From assembly GCA_023053685.1 (NCBI GenBank), contig JALIGW010000026.1, forward strand, positions 3,837,194 through 3,901,193: a stretch of DNA of 64,000 nucleotides. The letters run 5' to 3'. Of the stretch, positions 10,541 through 20,664 are shown piece after piece. Under the pieces are notes generated by a model. It searched no databases, was not told the origin of the DNA, and saw only the letters and a program-made list of their open reading frames with translations. The stretch's first letter is position 1. Every line of letters begins with the position of its first letter. This stretch comes from Diadophis punctatus similis. Lineage: Eukaryota > Chordata > Lepidosauria > Squamata > Dipsadidae. Made by a program: the position numbers and the translations under genes.

Positions 10541-11598
10541 CGCCAGGGAGTTGAGGGGGTAGAGAAAACTCCAACCTTGAGGGCTGCAAATGTAGAGCTG
10601 AACCTTGAAGTGTACCACTGGAAGCCCGTGGATGTTGGTGGCTTGGTGAGAGTTTCCAAAATCGGAGTTTCTAATGGGATGGGAGGGGACCTTTTGAAAG
10701 AGGAAGGAAGCTAACCATCCATATCAAGAGAAGATGAGGAGCTCTGGCATGTTTGAGCATCAACTCAGCCTAGGAACCGGGGGCAACTTCGTCAGGTGTG
10801 CAGGATGAGCCAGAAAGTTCTTGGGTAAGGCAAGTGTGTCTTTTTTTAAAAAAAGAAAAGAAAAGGTGAAGACAGGTGAACTTAGTTGTCAAGACTTGTG
10901 GAGCTGTTGCCTATTGCCATCGGTTTCTTCTCTGTGCAGCCAATGTGGAATTGGAGGGAGGGGATTGCATGACGCATCTGCTCCAGGAACGAGGCGCCCT
11001 CAAACTCAATTCATCACCATTTGACAGATCCGCTTCCAAGCTACCAATCTTGCTTACTCCTGGATCTGTAGATGTCCCTAAGATTTACATGCCTCTCTCT
11101 CTCAAGGATTGGAACAGAGGCTCGGGCAGATTGAGCGGGGACTTCCAAAACTGGCGGACAGGGGGGACTCATTTGTTAAATGGCGGGATTAAAAAACTTG
11201 TCAGACTGGAGCTGGCTGGCGGAGATGACAGCTTGAGCCACAGTATTGAGATGGAGGAGATGCAGCTGGGCCGCCGTTACAAAAAGAGAAGACGCTGAGA
11301 TAACCGAACAGAGCCACGGAAGAGCTGAGAGAACTTAGAAGAGGAGGATTAAATTGTCACCATCGTCACTAAAACCATGTGTGTCACAGCCTCTGGGTCA
11401 GCTCTTTTACCTATTTCAAAGAGACCACTCTGCTCTGGGGGGGGGGGGAACATAAAAGACATTCATATCTAACAATGGTCTTTGAGATGCTACGTCGAGT
11501 TAATTCTTTGCGGCTTGACCATCTGATGTTGAGTTTCATCCGTCTGGTTAAAAAGCTCATTTTAACAGGCAATTTTGCTCTTCAGGAAAAGATTGCGA
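10540..11598. other. MAPKAP1 intron 3, no further feature
   Basis: Single-copy looking sequence. The short frames show no family resemblance. No exon or repeat was identified. Confidence 0.5.
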
Positions 11599-11719
11599 GA
11601 TAGAATAGAGTAGAGTAGAGTAGAGTAGAGTAGAGTAGAGTAGAGTAGAGTAGAGTAGAGTAGAGTAGAGTAGAGTAGAGTAGAGTAGAGTAGAGTAGAG
11701 TAGAGTAGAGTAGAGTAGA
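11598..11719. repeat. (TAGAG)n array at a LINE 3' end
   Basis: About 23 near-perfect TAGAG units, abutting the 3' end of a minus-strand LINE where the other copies carry AATAG. Confidence 0.96.
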
Positions 11720-12645
11720 ATTCTTTATTGGCCAAGTGTGATTGGACACACAAGGAATTTGTCTTTGGTGCATATGCTCTCAGTGTACATAAAAGAAAAG
11801 ATACATTTGTCAAGAATCATGAGGTAAAAAACACATAATGATTGTCATAGGGTACAAATAAGCAATCAGGAAACAATCAATATTAATATAAATCGTAAGG
11901 ATACAAGCAAAAAGTTACAGTCATACAGTCCTAAGTGGGAGGAGATGGGTGATAGGAACGATGAGAAGATTAATAGTAATAGTAATGCAGCCTTAGTGAA
12001 TAGTTTGACAGTGTTGAGGGAATTATTTGTTTAGCAGAGTGATGGCGTTCGGGAAAAAACTGTTCTTGTGTCTAGTTGTCTTGGTGTGCAGTGCTCTATA
12101 GCGACGTTTTGAGGGTAGGAGTTGAAGCAGTTGATGTCCAGGATGCGAGGGGTCCGTAAATATTTTCACGGCCCTCTTTTTGACTCGTGGAGTACACAGG
12201 TCCTCAATGGAAGGCAGGTTGGCAGTAATTGTTTTTTCTGCAGCACTTATTATCCTCTGAAGTCTGTGTCTGTCTTGTTGGGTTGCAGAACCGAACCAGA
12301 CAGTTATAGAGGTGCAGATGACAGACTCAATAATTCCTCTGTAGAACTGTATCAGCAGCTCCTTGGGCAGTTTGAGCTTCCTGAGTTGGCGCAGAAAGAA
12401 CATTCTTTGTTGTGCTTTTTTGATGACGTTTTTGATGTTAGATGACCATTTTAGGTCTTGAGATACGATAGAACCTAGAAATTTGAAGGTCTCTACTGTT
12501 GATACTGTGTTGTCTAGTATTGTAAGAGGTGGAAGTATGGGAGGGTTTCTCCTAAAGTCTATCACCATTTCTATGGTTTTGAGTGTGTTCAGTTCCAGAT
12601 TGTTCCGGTCGCACCACAAGGTTAGTTGTTCAACCTCCCGTCTTA
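11720..12645 (-). mobile_element. L2/CR1-like LINE, RT C-terminus plus 3' UTR
   Basis: Minus-strand element. A 198-codon open frame at 12023-12619 encodes the end of a non-LTR reverse transcriptase: VETFKFLGSIVSQDLKW, KKAQQRMFFLRQLRKLKLP, YRGIIESVICTSITVWFG, then KIFTDPSHPGHQLLQLLPS and KNSFFPNAITLLNK. This is the L2-like pattern of the CR1 group, corresponding to the LINEs known to seed microsatellites in snakes. A 300-base 3' UTR ends in the AATTCT box followed by the TAGAG array. The frame is intact over this stretch, so insertion is fairly recent. It is 5' truncated. Confidence 0.9.
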
Positions 12646-12649
12646 TAAA

Positions 12650-12930
12650 CCTCCTGGCTTATGGTTTGTTGGGCTGGCACAGGTGCGGATTCCGTCTCCA
12701 AAATCCTTCTCTGATGAATGAGGCAGCTTCTCTTGATTCAAGAGAAGTGTTGGGAGGGGTGTGTGATGAGGTGATCTGGGAAACTATGATATGGCACAAA
12801 GGATCAGAAGACAGGGCTTGATTTGGGGTTATTCCTGGTCTCTGCGTTTGGTTGTTTTCTTGCAGACGTTTCATTACCTGACTAGGGGACTTCATCAGTG
12901 CTGGAAGGGAGTAGGGGTTTGCTCTCTGTT
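12650..12930 (-). mobile_element. Penelope-like fragment with hammerhead motif
   Basis: On the minus strand the hammerhead strand contains CTGATGA (12898-12892) and GAAACGTC (12872-12865), followed by TGCAAGAAAACAACC. Flanking sequence (CACACACCCCTCCCAAC, CTCATTCATCAGAG) is not seen in the tandem copies, so this may be the part of a longer Penelope-like element next to its terminal repeat. Confidence 0.6.
12853..12908 (-). ncRNA. hammerhead ribozyme-like motif, canonical catalytic core
   Basis: All catalytic-core positions are present: CTGATGA, GAAA, and cleavage triplet GTC directly after the very short ACGT helix III. Stem I pairs TTCCAGCA with TGCAAGAA (6 of 8). Stem II is weak (TCCCC/GGTAA, 3 of 5 pairs, or CCT/AGG). 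Short palindromic helix III is typical of Penelope-like and retrozyme hammerheads that work as dimers. Activity is not shown. Confidence 0.6.
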
Positions 12931-13690
12931 TACATACAAATGGTTTGATTTGTCATTTGCTACGGGAAGGGTTTCCCAACTTCTCTGTTCACAGCCACAG
13001 AATTTTGAGCAGAGCACTTCCTAAAGTAAAGGTGGGAGCTTGATAATGTAGCCGAGCAAAATACAACAGTGTACAGTTCATAAACAGTGAACTGGTTATT
13101 TCCATGTGCTGTTAAGGGTAAACAAGGAAAAAGTGGAGAGAATTTGCCGTGAAAGGAGTCAGCTGTGAAGGCCAATTCCCGAACGGATCGGCTGATCTGC
13201 AAGGAATCTCGTTGTGTATTCACCGAATGGATACACTTTGAAGCAACAAAACGTGGCACAGATCTCTCTTAAAATAAAAAGGGATTATCTCCCGCCAGTC
13301 CTGCTTTGTGCTCCTGGGAGGAACAGCAGCTTAATAAATAAAACAGTGGACTGTGCGTAGTGAACTGAAGGCGCACAACGAAACCCACACCCTTTGCTAT
13401 TCTTGAACAAAGAGGACAAAACTAATCTGTTCAGATTAGCAGCTCAGGCTAGGGCAGCAACAGTGCAGCTCAGGACAAACAGAAGTGGCTCCAAAGCTTG
13501 GGATCATTCTCTTTACGGGGTCCGAAATGGAACTGCTTGCAGGAAAATGGGGAAAAACAACAGCACCCCTGGCAATCTCTAAAGCTTTAGCCGTTACCCG
13601 AGGACTGAATCTTATCGGATACATCAGGACAAGAAACCAGAAGCAGGCCTCCTTCAAAATATTCCAGCTCTGACCCACCTGTGGCTAAAC
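12930..13690. other. MAPKAP1 intron 3, no feature seen
   Basis: No exon, tandem array or recognised mobile element. A faint short MITE-like segment (CTACAAGTCCCATCATCC and GGGATGATGGATGCTG) starts at about 13700. Confidence 0.5.
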
Positions 13691-13823
13691 ACGGGTGTTG
13701 CACTACAAGTCCCATCATCCCGCCTGCTCGTGAGACCTTCTGGCTAGGGATGATGGATGCTGAAGTCCAGATGGGCGGCACGTATGGAGGGGCAGCTTCA
13801 CGTTTTTGGTGAATTCTTTAAAG

Positions 13824-14165
13824 CAGGGGTCAGCAACCCGCGGCTCTGGAGCTGCATGTGGCTCTTTCATCCCTCTGTGCGGCTCCCTGGCGCCGGTCGG
13901 CACCACAATTTTGAGATGAGCTTCCGGTTAGGGTGGGGGGAAGCAGGGCGCGCCAGGAGGAGACACTATGGCAAGGGGCGGGTTTTCTGGTCAGCTCCAC
14001 AATTGATAGGGCTTTCAATTAGGAAAGGTAGAGGAAAAAGGACGCCGCGCTAGGAGGAGACTCTATGGTGGGGAAACTGGACTTCCGGTCGGCTCCAGAA
14101 TTGAACGGGGAGCTTCCGGTTACGACTTTTGTGGCTCTTTGGGTGTTTAAGGTTGCCGATCCCTG
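13824..14165 (+). mobile_element. complete hAT MITE with 8-bp target duplication
   Basis: Terminal inverted repeats CAGGGGTCAGCAACC and GGTTGCCGATCCCTG bound a 342-bp element. It is flanked by identical 8-bp direct repeats CTTTAAAG at 13816-13823 and 14166-14173. The length and 8-bp duplication are diagnostic of hAT. It has no coding capacity. It ends 160 bp from the exon 3 donor side. Confidence 0.92.
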
Positions 14166-14325
14166 CTTTAAAGAAATCTTCTCTGCCGTTATTCATCTTT
14201 TCCCCAAGCGATCTCCAAAATTGTTCTCATCTTTTATCATGCAACAATTTACAGACTAATCAGGTTTTTATGCATGAAACAGGCCCGGAAACAAACGGTG
14301 AATAAAATAATATGGTTTTTTTTAC

Positions 14326-14415
14326 CAGAACAGGTGGCATTTCTTTCTTTCCACTGAACGTTTTTACATTTGATCTGATTCTGCCTCTCTTTCCTTAGCC
14401 GTTCGAGTCTCTGAG
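14326..14415 (-). CDS. MAPKAP1: MAPKAP1 exon 3 (basic N-terminal segment)
   Basis: This 90-bp exon is too short to stand out as an open frame. On the minus strand it follows a strong pyrimidine tract and TCTAAG acceptor. It begins CT, completing the Ala codon opened by the last G of exon 2, then encodes [17 protein letters not shown] and the segment [11 protein letters not shown], ending with a lone G before a weak GTAAAA donor. It matches the basic coiled segment after Thr86 in SIN1, a region implicated in Rictor binding. Residues after KERN differ from the mammalian SKQ as I recall it. The frame joins exons 2 and 4 without a break. Confidence 0.93.
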
Positions 14416-14429
14416 CTTAGAAAAAGGAG

Positions 14430-15375
14430 GGAGAAAAAAAATATTATAATGTTTAAGTTTGTCAACGAAAGTTTGCTACGAACAAAAGACATAATTAACT
14501 ACCTTTCTATGAATAAAGATGTTTTATGCTGCACATCTATGGGTGGGGGGGGTGCGGGCAATAAAATTTTAAAGGTGGCACTTCTGAAAAGCAAATACCA
14601 ACAAAAACACGAAAATGTTCTTGATTTATAATTGAAATTAGAGGATATAAAACATTAATAGAGATCATAAAGATAGTATTAACATGGAAGAGAATAATAA
14701 AATGTGAAAACTTCTGTGATTAATATGACATTTCATTATATAAATCATTAATAACGGTCTTAAAGGAATTTTAATGCACAAATGAACTGAAGTGAATATT
14801 ACATTACAGGAATAAAATTACTGTTATGAATTACTCTCCCCCGTTTCAAAAATTAAAGATAAATGAACTCAGACTAGACTATTAAAGTTTTAAATATAAA
14901 ATCTTTTATCTAAAAAAAAAAATCGTGAAAATTATAAAATGTCAACGCGATATAAATTAGCATAGCTTTTCCTTGCCTTTGCTGGAACGGTTTATAGGTA
15001 GTAAAAATAAGTGATTTGTTTCTGCGCAACATTAGTCAAATCTTAAAAAAATGAATATCATTTTTCCTCTTTACATATTTTCGAGCCCACATCCAAAACA
15101 GTCCACGCTCAAATAGGTGAAATATCAGTAATCAGAAGATGGGTGTCTTCGCTGCCACTTGGAAGTCTCTCTATGTTTTAAATGTCAGATTTTCGCCCAC
15201 CCACCCAGGAAACAAAGGAGAACAACAGTTGGATAAACTGGTGAAGACTGGTTTGGAAAAAAAAAACTCTGTGAATGTAACAACCTCCCAGAAAATGACG
15301 TGTCAAGACTCGAAATTATTATTTTTTTAGCCAAACTTGGCTAAAAAATAAATTTAAAAAATGAGTGATTTACCA
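14430..15375. other. MAPKAP1 intron 2, A/T-rich single-copy block
   Basis: No repeat or exon identified. Highly A/T-rich. Confidence 0.5.
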
Positions 15376-15377
15376 AG

Positions 15378-15759
15378 CAGGCAGTCCTAAACTTACAACA
15401 GTTGATTTAGTGTCTGTTCGAAGTTACAACGGCATTGAAAAAAGTAACTTATGACCATTTTTCACACGACCGTTGACCCATGGTTACGTGATCAAAAGTC
15501 AGACGCTTGGCAACGGACTCGTACCTTCGACGGGCGCAGCGTTCCGGGGGTCATGTGATATCCCTTTAGCGACTTTCTGACAAGCGAAGTCAATGGGGGA
15601 AGCCAGATTCACTTAACAACCGTGTCGCTAACTTTACGACGGCAGGGGTTCACGAAACAGCCGTGGCAAGTAAAAACGGGGCAAAACTCCCTTAACAGAT
15701 GTTTCACTTAGCGACGGAAATTCTGGGCACAATTGTGGTCGTAAGTCGAGGACTACCTG
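15378..15759. mobile_element. Tigger-like MITE (CAGGTAGTCC..GGACTACCTG family)
   Basis: Ends are CAGGCAGTCC and GGACTACCTG. The interior contains the family words TTGGCAAC, GTCACGTGAT-like, AGCGAAGTCAATGGGG and CACTTAACAAC. Other copies are at 17.3, 20.3, 58.6, 59.55 and 62.1 kb. The TA target is lost here. Confidence 0.85.
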
Positions 15760-15890
15760 AAGAGTGATTATTTCTGACTTGGTTTTTTTTTCCTTCCCGG
15801 ATTTGAGTCGTTAAAAAAGGGAAAGCTAGTAAAATTAAATAAGCACCAAGATCCCTCAAATGTGTTTTCCCTCTTATTGTTATGAAATTA

Positions 15891-16114
15891 CAGCGTGGGA
15901 AAAATCTCTGTGGGCGTGCGTGCCACCGCCAACTGCTCCTCTGGTTCCCGATGCGCGCATGCACGCCGCCCAGCTGATCTTCACATGTGCCGGAGCCCCA
16001 GACGACCAGGTGGCCGGCGCGTGCATGCGCCAGCTGGTCTTCGAGTTTCCAGGGCTCCAACGCACACCACATTCCGGTTTGGGCACTCGACACCGAAAAA
16101 GTTCGCCATCGCTG
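15891..16114 (-). mobile_element. hAT MITE (GATGGCGAAC family)
   Basis: Ends CAGCGTGGG and GTTCGCCATCGCTG, GC-rich interior with ACCAGGTGGCCGGC and CGCATGC words shared with the copy at 48.63 kb. Target duplication is not recognisable. Confidence 0.75.
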
Positions 16115-16177
16115 CCCTATAGTCTGTTTTATTTAGCTCCACCCAAAGCAATAGGTGTTTTGTTTTGAACACCTTTT

Positions 16178-16787
16178 TTTTTAATTAAAAAAGTTTTATT
16201 AGTACAGAGTACAAACATTTTTTATTTTTCTCCCCCCTTCACCCACCCCCTTCCCCCCCCCCCGGACTTCCCAGAGAGAATACAGGGCATAATATCAATA
16301 AAATAAATTTAGATTAGATTAAAAAAGGAAAACTAAATAAAAGAAAAGAAAAAAACAAGAAAAAAAAAACAAGAAAAACCCCTCAACTCCAAATTGTACA
16401 TTGATATATTACATCATTAAACCTCCATCTTTTATATCATCTGTATATAAAGTAATAAGAAAAAATAAGAAAAGAATAAAAATAAAGATACAAAAAAATA
16501 CAGGAAAAACAATGATAAAATAAAGAAGAAAAATATGCAAAAGAAAAAGAACAATTTCTTCCTCCTCCTTTCAGTCATCTACCCTAGACAGCATCTACTC
16601 AGAATTAAATAAAACTTAAATGAATATTACATAAATAATAACTAAATATAAATTACAAAAATCCTAAACTTCATCATGATATTAATAACATAATATTACC
16701 ATACATCAAATTATTTACTTCCAAAAAATTCTAAATCTTAAAAAAATATTAATAGTAATAATGATCTCAAATATTCAAAGGAAATAT
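16178..16787 (-). mobile_element. 5'-truncated retroelement (L1-like 3' UTR) with 12-bp target duplication
   Basis: An A/T-rich 610-bp block is flanked by TGAACACCTTTT at 16166-16177 and 16788-16799. Read on the minus strand it ends with an AATAAAA signal and an A-rich tail, so it is a target-primed insertion. It has no coding part; L1 is inferred from tail type and duplication length. It ends 120 bp from the exon 2 donor. Confidence 0.8.
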
Positions 16788-16918
16788 TGAACACCTTTTG
16801 TTACTCAATTCCTTTAACTAGAGATGTCTGAAGTTGACCAGGGTACTTTATGATGCTCTTGACATCCCAGCCGCCTCCTAGTAAGAGCCCCCAAGATGCC
16901 CCCCCTTGCAGGAATCAC

Positions 16919-17177
16919 CTGTATTTGAACGCCTCCGAATGCCGAAGTCCCAGCTTGAGGTAATGTCCACGGACTGAGAATACACGTAACCCTGAGATTC
17001 GCCGTTGCTGCTTGGTCCTTCCGAGCTGTCGTCGCCGTTGGCCGAAGCCGGATGGAATCTTTCCAGGTCGACGTCGTGGTCAATGAGGACCATTTCGCAC
17101 ATCCCCGTGTCATCGCTGGTCACATGCGACTGTCGGATGTGAGCCAGGATAATAGCCGGGTTATCCAAGAAAGCCAT
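16919..17177 (-). CDS. MAPKAP1: MAPKAP1 exon 2, coding part with start codon
   Basis: The ATG is at 17177-17175 on the minus strand. The exon encodes 86 residues starting [16 protein letters not shown] and ending FGIRRRSNT, plus one base before the donor ACAG|GTGATT at 16919/16918. The start is chosen because it matches the known SIN1 N-terminus. The frame stays open upstream with no other likely ATG context, and that upstream part is read as 5' UTR. The RRRSNT motif puts Thr at residue 86, the AKT/S6K phosphosite of human SIN1, so this control point is kept. The segment after DVDLE ([15 protein letters not shown]) is the variable acidic linker and differs most from mammals. The donor GTGATT is weak, and a LINE insertion begins about 120 bp beyond it. 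Confidence 0.96.
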
Positions 17178-17246
17178 CCTAACCCAGGTTCCGCTGCCTT
17201 CGCCTACTATCTCCTCCGAGCCATGCTGAGCCAGCGCCTTCTTTAC
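17178..17246 (-). other. MAPKAP1: MAPKAP1 exon 2, 5' UTR portion (inferred)
   Basis: Upstream of the ATG on the minus strand, the first good splice acceptor is a C/T-rich run ending CCCGACAG at 17247. This gives 69 bases of 5' UTR in exon 2. The boundary rests only on the acceptor consensus; transcript data would be needed to fix it. Confidence 0.6.
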
Positions 17247-17300
17247 CTGTCGGGCGGAAGAGAAGAGGACAAGCTTAGGACATGATGCCAAATGGGATAG

Positions 17301-17510
17301 CAGGTGGCCCTTGACTTACAACAGCTCGTTTGGGAACCGTTCGAAGTTACAAAGACACTGGGGGGAAAGGTGACTTATGACCATTTGTTTCACACTTATG
17401 ACCACTGCAGCATCCCCATGGTCACGTGCTCAAAATTCACAGGCTTGGCAACTGGTATGTATTTATGATGGTTGTGGTACCCCTGGGGAGGGGGTCATGT
17501 GATCTACTTT
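17301..17510. mobile_element. partial Tigger-like MITE
   Basis: Begins CAGGTGGCCCTTGACTTAC and keeps the first half of the family (GACTTATGACC, TTGGCAACTG, GGGTCATGTGATC). Confidence 0.75.
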
Positions 17511-17740
17511 GGTCTCCTGCTTGGGCGAGAGGGTGGGGTTAGACTAGATGACCTCCAAGCCCTGTTCCCTCTAAGGTGAGCGGCCTTTTCTAATGGCAGA
17601 GGAATCGAGAGTGGATTAGCCCTTGGCCTTACTGAGCACAGCTCTTCATAAGCTTTGGTATGATGACATGAAAATGTCCAGGTTCTTTTTGGATTCAACA
17701 GAAAGGCACTCCAGCCAGACAGCTGAATTGGTTAGTTAGC

Positions 17741-17970
17741 AATAGCAATAGCACTTAGACTTATATACCGCTTCATAGTGCTTTACAGCCCTCTCTAAGC
17801 GGTTTACAGAGTTCAGCATAATTGCCCCCAACAATCTGGGTCTTCATTTTACCCACCTCGGAAGGATGGAAGGCTGAGTCGACCTTGAGCCGGTGAGATT
17901 TGAACAGCTGAACTAGCAGTCAGCGGAAGGTTGCAGTGCTGCTTTTAACCACTGCACCACCTCGGCTCTT
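17741..17970 (-). mobile_element. Sauria SINE
   Basis: Minus-strand full copy with AATAGC-type tail and tRNA-like head (CCGAGGTGGTGCAGTGG when read on the minus strand). Confidence 0.93.
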
Positions 17971-18083
17971 AATAAAAAGCCATTCTCGGCTACTCCATCC
18001 TAGGTCAAATGCTCAGCCAAAAGCTCTCTTTTTTAAAATGACAATGGTCCTAAGAAAAAGAAAGCATTTTTGTTTCACCAGGG

Positions 18084-18084
<1 letters not shown>

Positions 18085-18172
<88 letters not shown>
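18085..18172. repeat. (AAT)n(ATG)n array
   Basis: Trinucleotide array passing from AAT to ATG units. Confidence 0.97.
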
Positions 18173-18188
18173 ATCAATACTAATACTA

Positions 18189-18320
18189 CCCTGTTTTCCC
18201 CAAAATAAGACATCCCCTGATAAGCCCAATCGGGCTTTGGAGTGCATGGCAATAAGTCCAAGCGCTTATTTCAGGGTTCAAAAAAATATAAGACAGGGTC
18301 TTATTTTCGGGGAAACACGG
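18189..18320. mobile_element. TA-target MITE (CCCTGTTTTCCCC..GGGGAAACACGG)
   Basis: 132-bp palindromic element with inverted ends flanked by TA. The interior is two AATAAGAC/GTCTTATT-containing arms. Other copies are at 43.6, 56.07 and 59.03 kb. The TA duplication suggests Tc1/mariner-type mobilisation. Confidence 0.85.
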
Positions 18321-18329
18321 TAATACTAA

Positions 18330-18490
18330 TTTCTTCTTCTTCTTCTTCTTCTTCTTCTTCTTCTTCTTCTTCTTCTTCTTCTTCTTCTTCTTCTTCTTCT
18401 TCTTCCTCTTCCTCTTCCTCTTCTCCTTCTCCTCCTCCTCCTCCTCCTCCTCCTCCTCCTCCTCCTCCTCCTCCTCCTCCTCCTCCTCTT
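18330..18490. repeat. (TTC)n(TCC)n polypyrimidine array
   Basis: 160 bp of uninterrupted pyrimidines, apart from the flanks, immediately after the MITE. Confidence 0.97.
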
Positions 18491-18639
18491 CACAGCTCGA
18501 AGCACCTCAAAGACTTAAGGATAGGCACCCGGAGAAGCCAACTCTGAGACGATGTTCACCTCGGTCTCCCCCATGTATGCGTGCTTCGTGTGTTTCTTTT
18601 TAAATGTTTTTCAACTGTTATTAAAGCATTTTGTTTAGC

Positions 18640-18702
18640 TGTTCTTTAAATGTTGTACGCCGCCCTGAGTCCCCAGGGAGTAGGGCGACATATAAGAGCA
18701 CA

Positions 18703-18785
<83 letters not shown>

Positions 18786-18847
18786 ACAAACAAACAAACA
18801 AACAAACAAACAAATAAAATAAAATAAAATAAAATAAAATAAAATAA
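18640..18847 (+). mobile_element. LINE/SINE 3' tail with (AAAT)n(AAAC)n(AAAAT)n
   Basis: GCCGCCCTGAGTCCCCAGGG and GGGCGACATATAAG form the short 3' end typical of a vertebrate LINE/SINE pair. It is followed by a 140-bp A-rich tetra/pentanucleotide array. Confidence 0.75.
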
Positions 18848-18859
18848 ACTCCCAGTCAA

Positions 18860-19330
18860 AAATTACTGCTGCTCCATCCGTGCCGTCACATAAACGCTGG
18901 CATGTTAATTGTGTATTTATAAGATTGTTAATGGTTAGTTAATTTACCTCCCACACTATTATTGTGCTTGAAAATGATTTAATGTCTGCCCAGGGAGTTA
19001 AACAACAGGCTAACAGCAGGTGCAAAGTCCCGCTTATATATTTGTTTCCATCTTCCTGTGCACTGAACCCCGACTTTACACTGTTTACGGCCCGAATTTG
19101 AGGCTTGGAAAGGATGCGGGCCTCCTTAGAAGCGCTCGCAACTGGCATCCTTTCAACCTGCCCGTTAGTCAGAGGGCAAATGGGAGTGGGAGAGGGACTA
19201 TCACTTGTAAATATACTATTCCCATGCCAGGACTTCTGGCTAGAGATACGGTGGGCAAAAACGACGACAGAGAAGGAGGAAGAACCAATGAATTCAAAAC
19301 TGTGTTTTTTTAAAAAAATAAATGGGTTTG
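18860..19330. other. MAPKAP1 intron 1 single-copy block
   Basis: Contains 18900-18965 with several TTAAT/TAATT-type cores. A non-coding conserved element is possible; there is no direct support. Confidence 0.35.
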
Positions 19331-19354
19331 TTTGGACGGATGTCAAAAATGGAA

Positions 19355-19735
19355 GAGGCCAAAAAAAAAAAACTTGGATGAAAATACATACGTGGTTAGA
19401 GAAAATGATCAAACAACACATAGGCCTAAAGCCAGAAATATTTTTTTGTTAGGCATGGTACCAGAAAAATACGATAATGGGAACATATATTTAATATTAA
19501 CATGTTTTGACGGAGCGAGAATTGTATTTGCACAATACTGGAAAAATGAGGAAAGTCCTACATATGGAAATATAATTAAAGAAATGTCAGATTGTGCGGA
19601 AATGGATGGGTTAACATTGCAGATAAAGGACAAAGAAGACACAAAATATTTTTTTAATGGGATTTGTTTTACCAATGTTCAGATAATAATGGAGCTAGAA
19701 ATTAGAAGTTGGAAGAATATCACTATATACAAGTA
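19355..19735 (+). mobile_element. L1 LINE ORF2 C-terminal remnant
   Basis: One frame carries KTWMKIHTWLEKMIKQHIG, then KPEIFLLGM-like, YLILTCFDGARIVFAQYWKN and CAEMDGLTLQIKDKE. It parallels the better preserved L1 at 49.4-49.8 kb. A frame change occurs near 19375 and the end is worn. Confidence 0.8.
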
Positions 19736-19749
19736 AATAATATGATTAA

Positions 19750-20145
19750 AGTAGATTAGATTAGAATAGGATAGGATAGAGGATAGAATAGAATAAGGGA
19801 TAGAATAGAATAATAGAATAGAATAGAATAGAATAGGGGATAGAATAGGATAGGACAGGATAGGGAATAGAATAGAATAAGGAATAGAATAGAATAGAAT
19901 AGAATAGAATAGAATAGAATAGAATAGAATAGAATAGAATAGGGGATAGAATAGGGGATAGAATAGAATAGAATAGAATAGAATAGAATAGAATAGAATA
20001 GAATAGAATAGAATAGAATAGAATAAGTGGAGCAGAGCAGAATGGAACGGAACGGAACAGAACAGAACAGAATTCTTTATTGGCAAAGTGTAATTAGACA
20101 TACAAGGAATTTGTCTTGGTGCATATGCTCTCAGTGCTATTACTA
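19750..20145 (-). mobile_element. L2/CR1-like LINE 3' tail with (AATAG)n array
   Basis: The tail (AATTCTTTATTGGCAAAG to GCATATGCTCTCAGTGC) at 20070-20145 on the minus strand is followed to the left by about 320 bp of AATAG units with GGATAG variants. Confidence 0.88.
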
Positions 20146-20288
20146 TTATTATGTATAACTAAATTGACCCAGACAATTTAGTACACTGTTTACTAAGCAC
20201 TTATGTACATTAAAGGAAAACGCATAAATAAAATTTATGCGCTCCAATTCTTGATTAAAAAAAAAAGTTTGAAATTTAAAAATCCGTA

Positions 20289-20659
20289 CAGGTAATCCTC
20301 AACAGACAAGTTTGTTTAGTGACCGCTCCAAGTTTACGTCGGCGCTGAGAAAAAGTGACAGGACCATTTCTTTTCACACTTACGACCGTGATAGCATTCC
20401 TGACAGTCACCAAAATTCAGACGCTTGGCAACTGACTCATATTTACGACGGTGGGCGGGGGGTAGGTCACGTGTTTTCCCCTTTTTGAGACCTTCTGACA
20501 AGCGAAGTCAATGGGGAAGCCAGATTCGCTTAACAGCTTAAGAAATGCGGTGATTCACTTAACGGCAGTTGTCAAGTGGGACAAAGCTCACTTATGAAAT
20601 GTCTCACTTAGCGATGGGAATTTTGGGCTCACATGTGGTCGTAGGTCGAGGACTACCTG
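20289..20659. mobile_element. Tigger-like MITE, nearly complete
   Basis: Starts TA|CAGGTAATCC and ends GGACTACCTG|TG. Same family as 58643-59028. Confidence 0.88.
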
Positions 20660-20664
20660 TGCCA

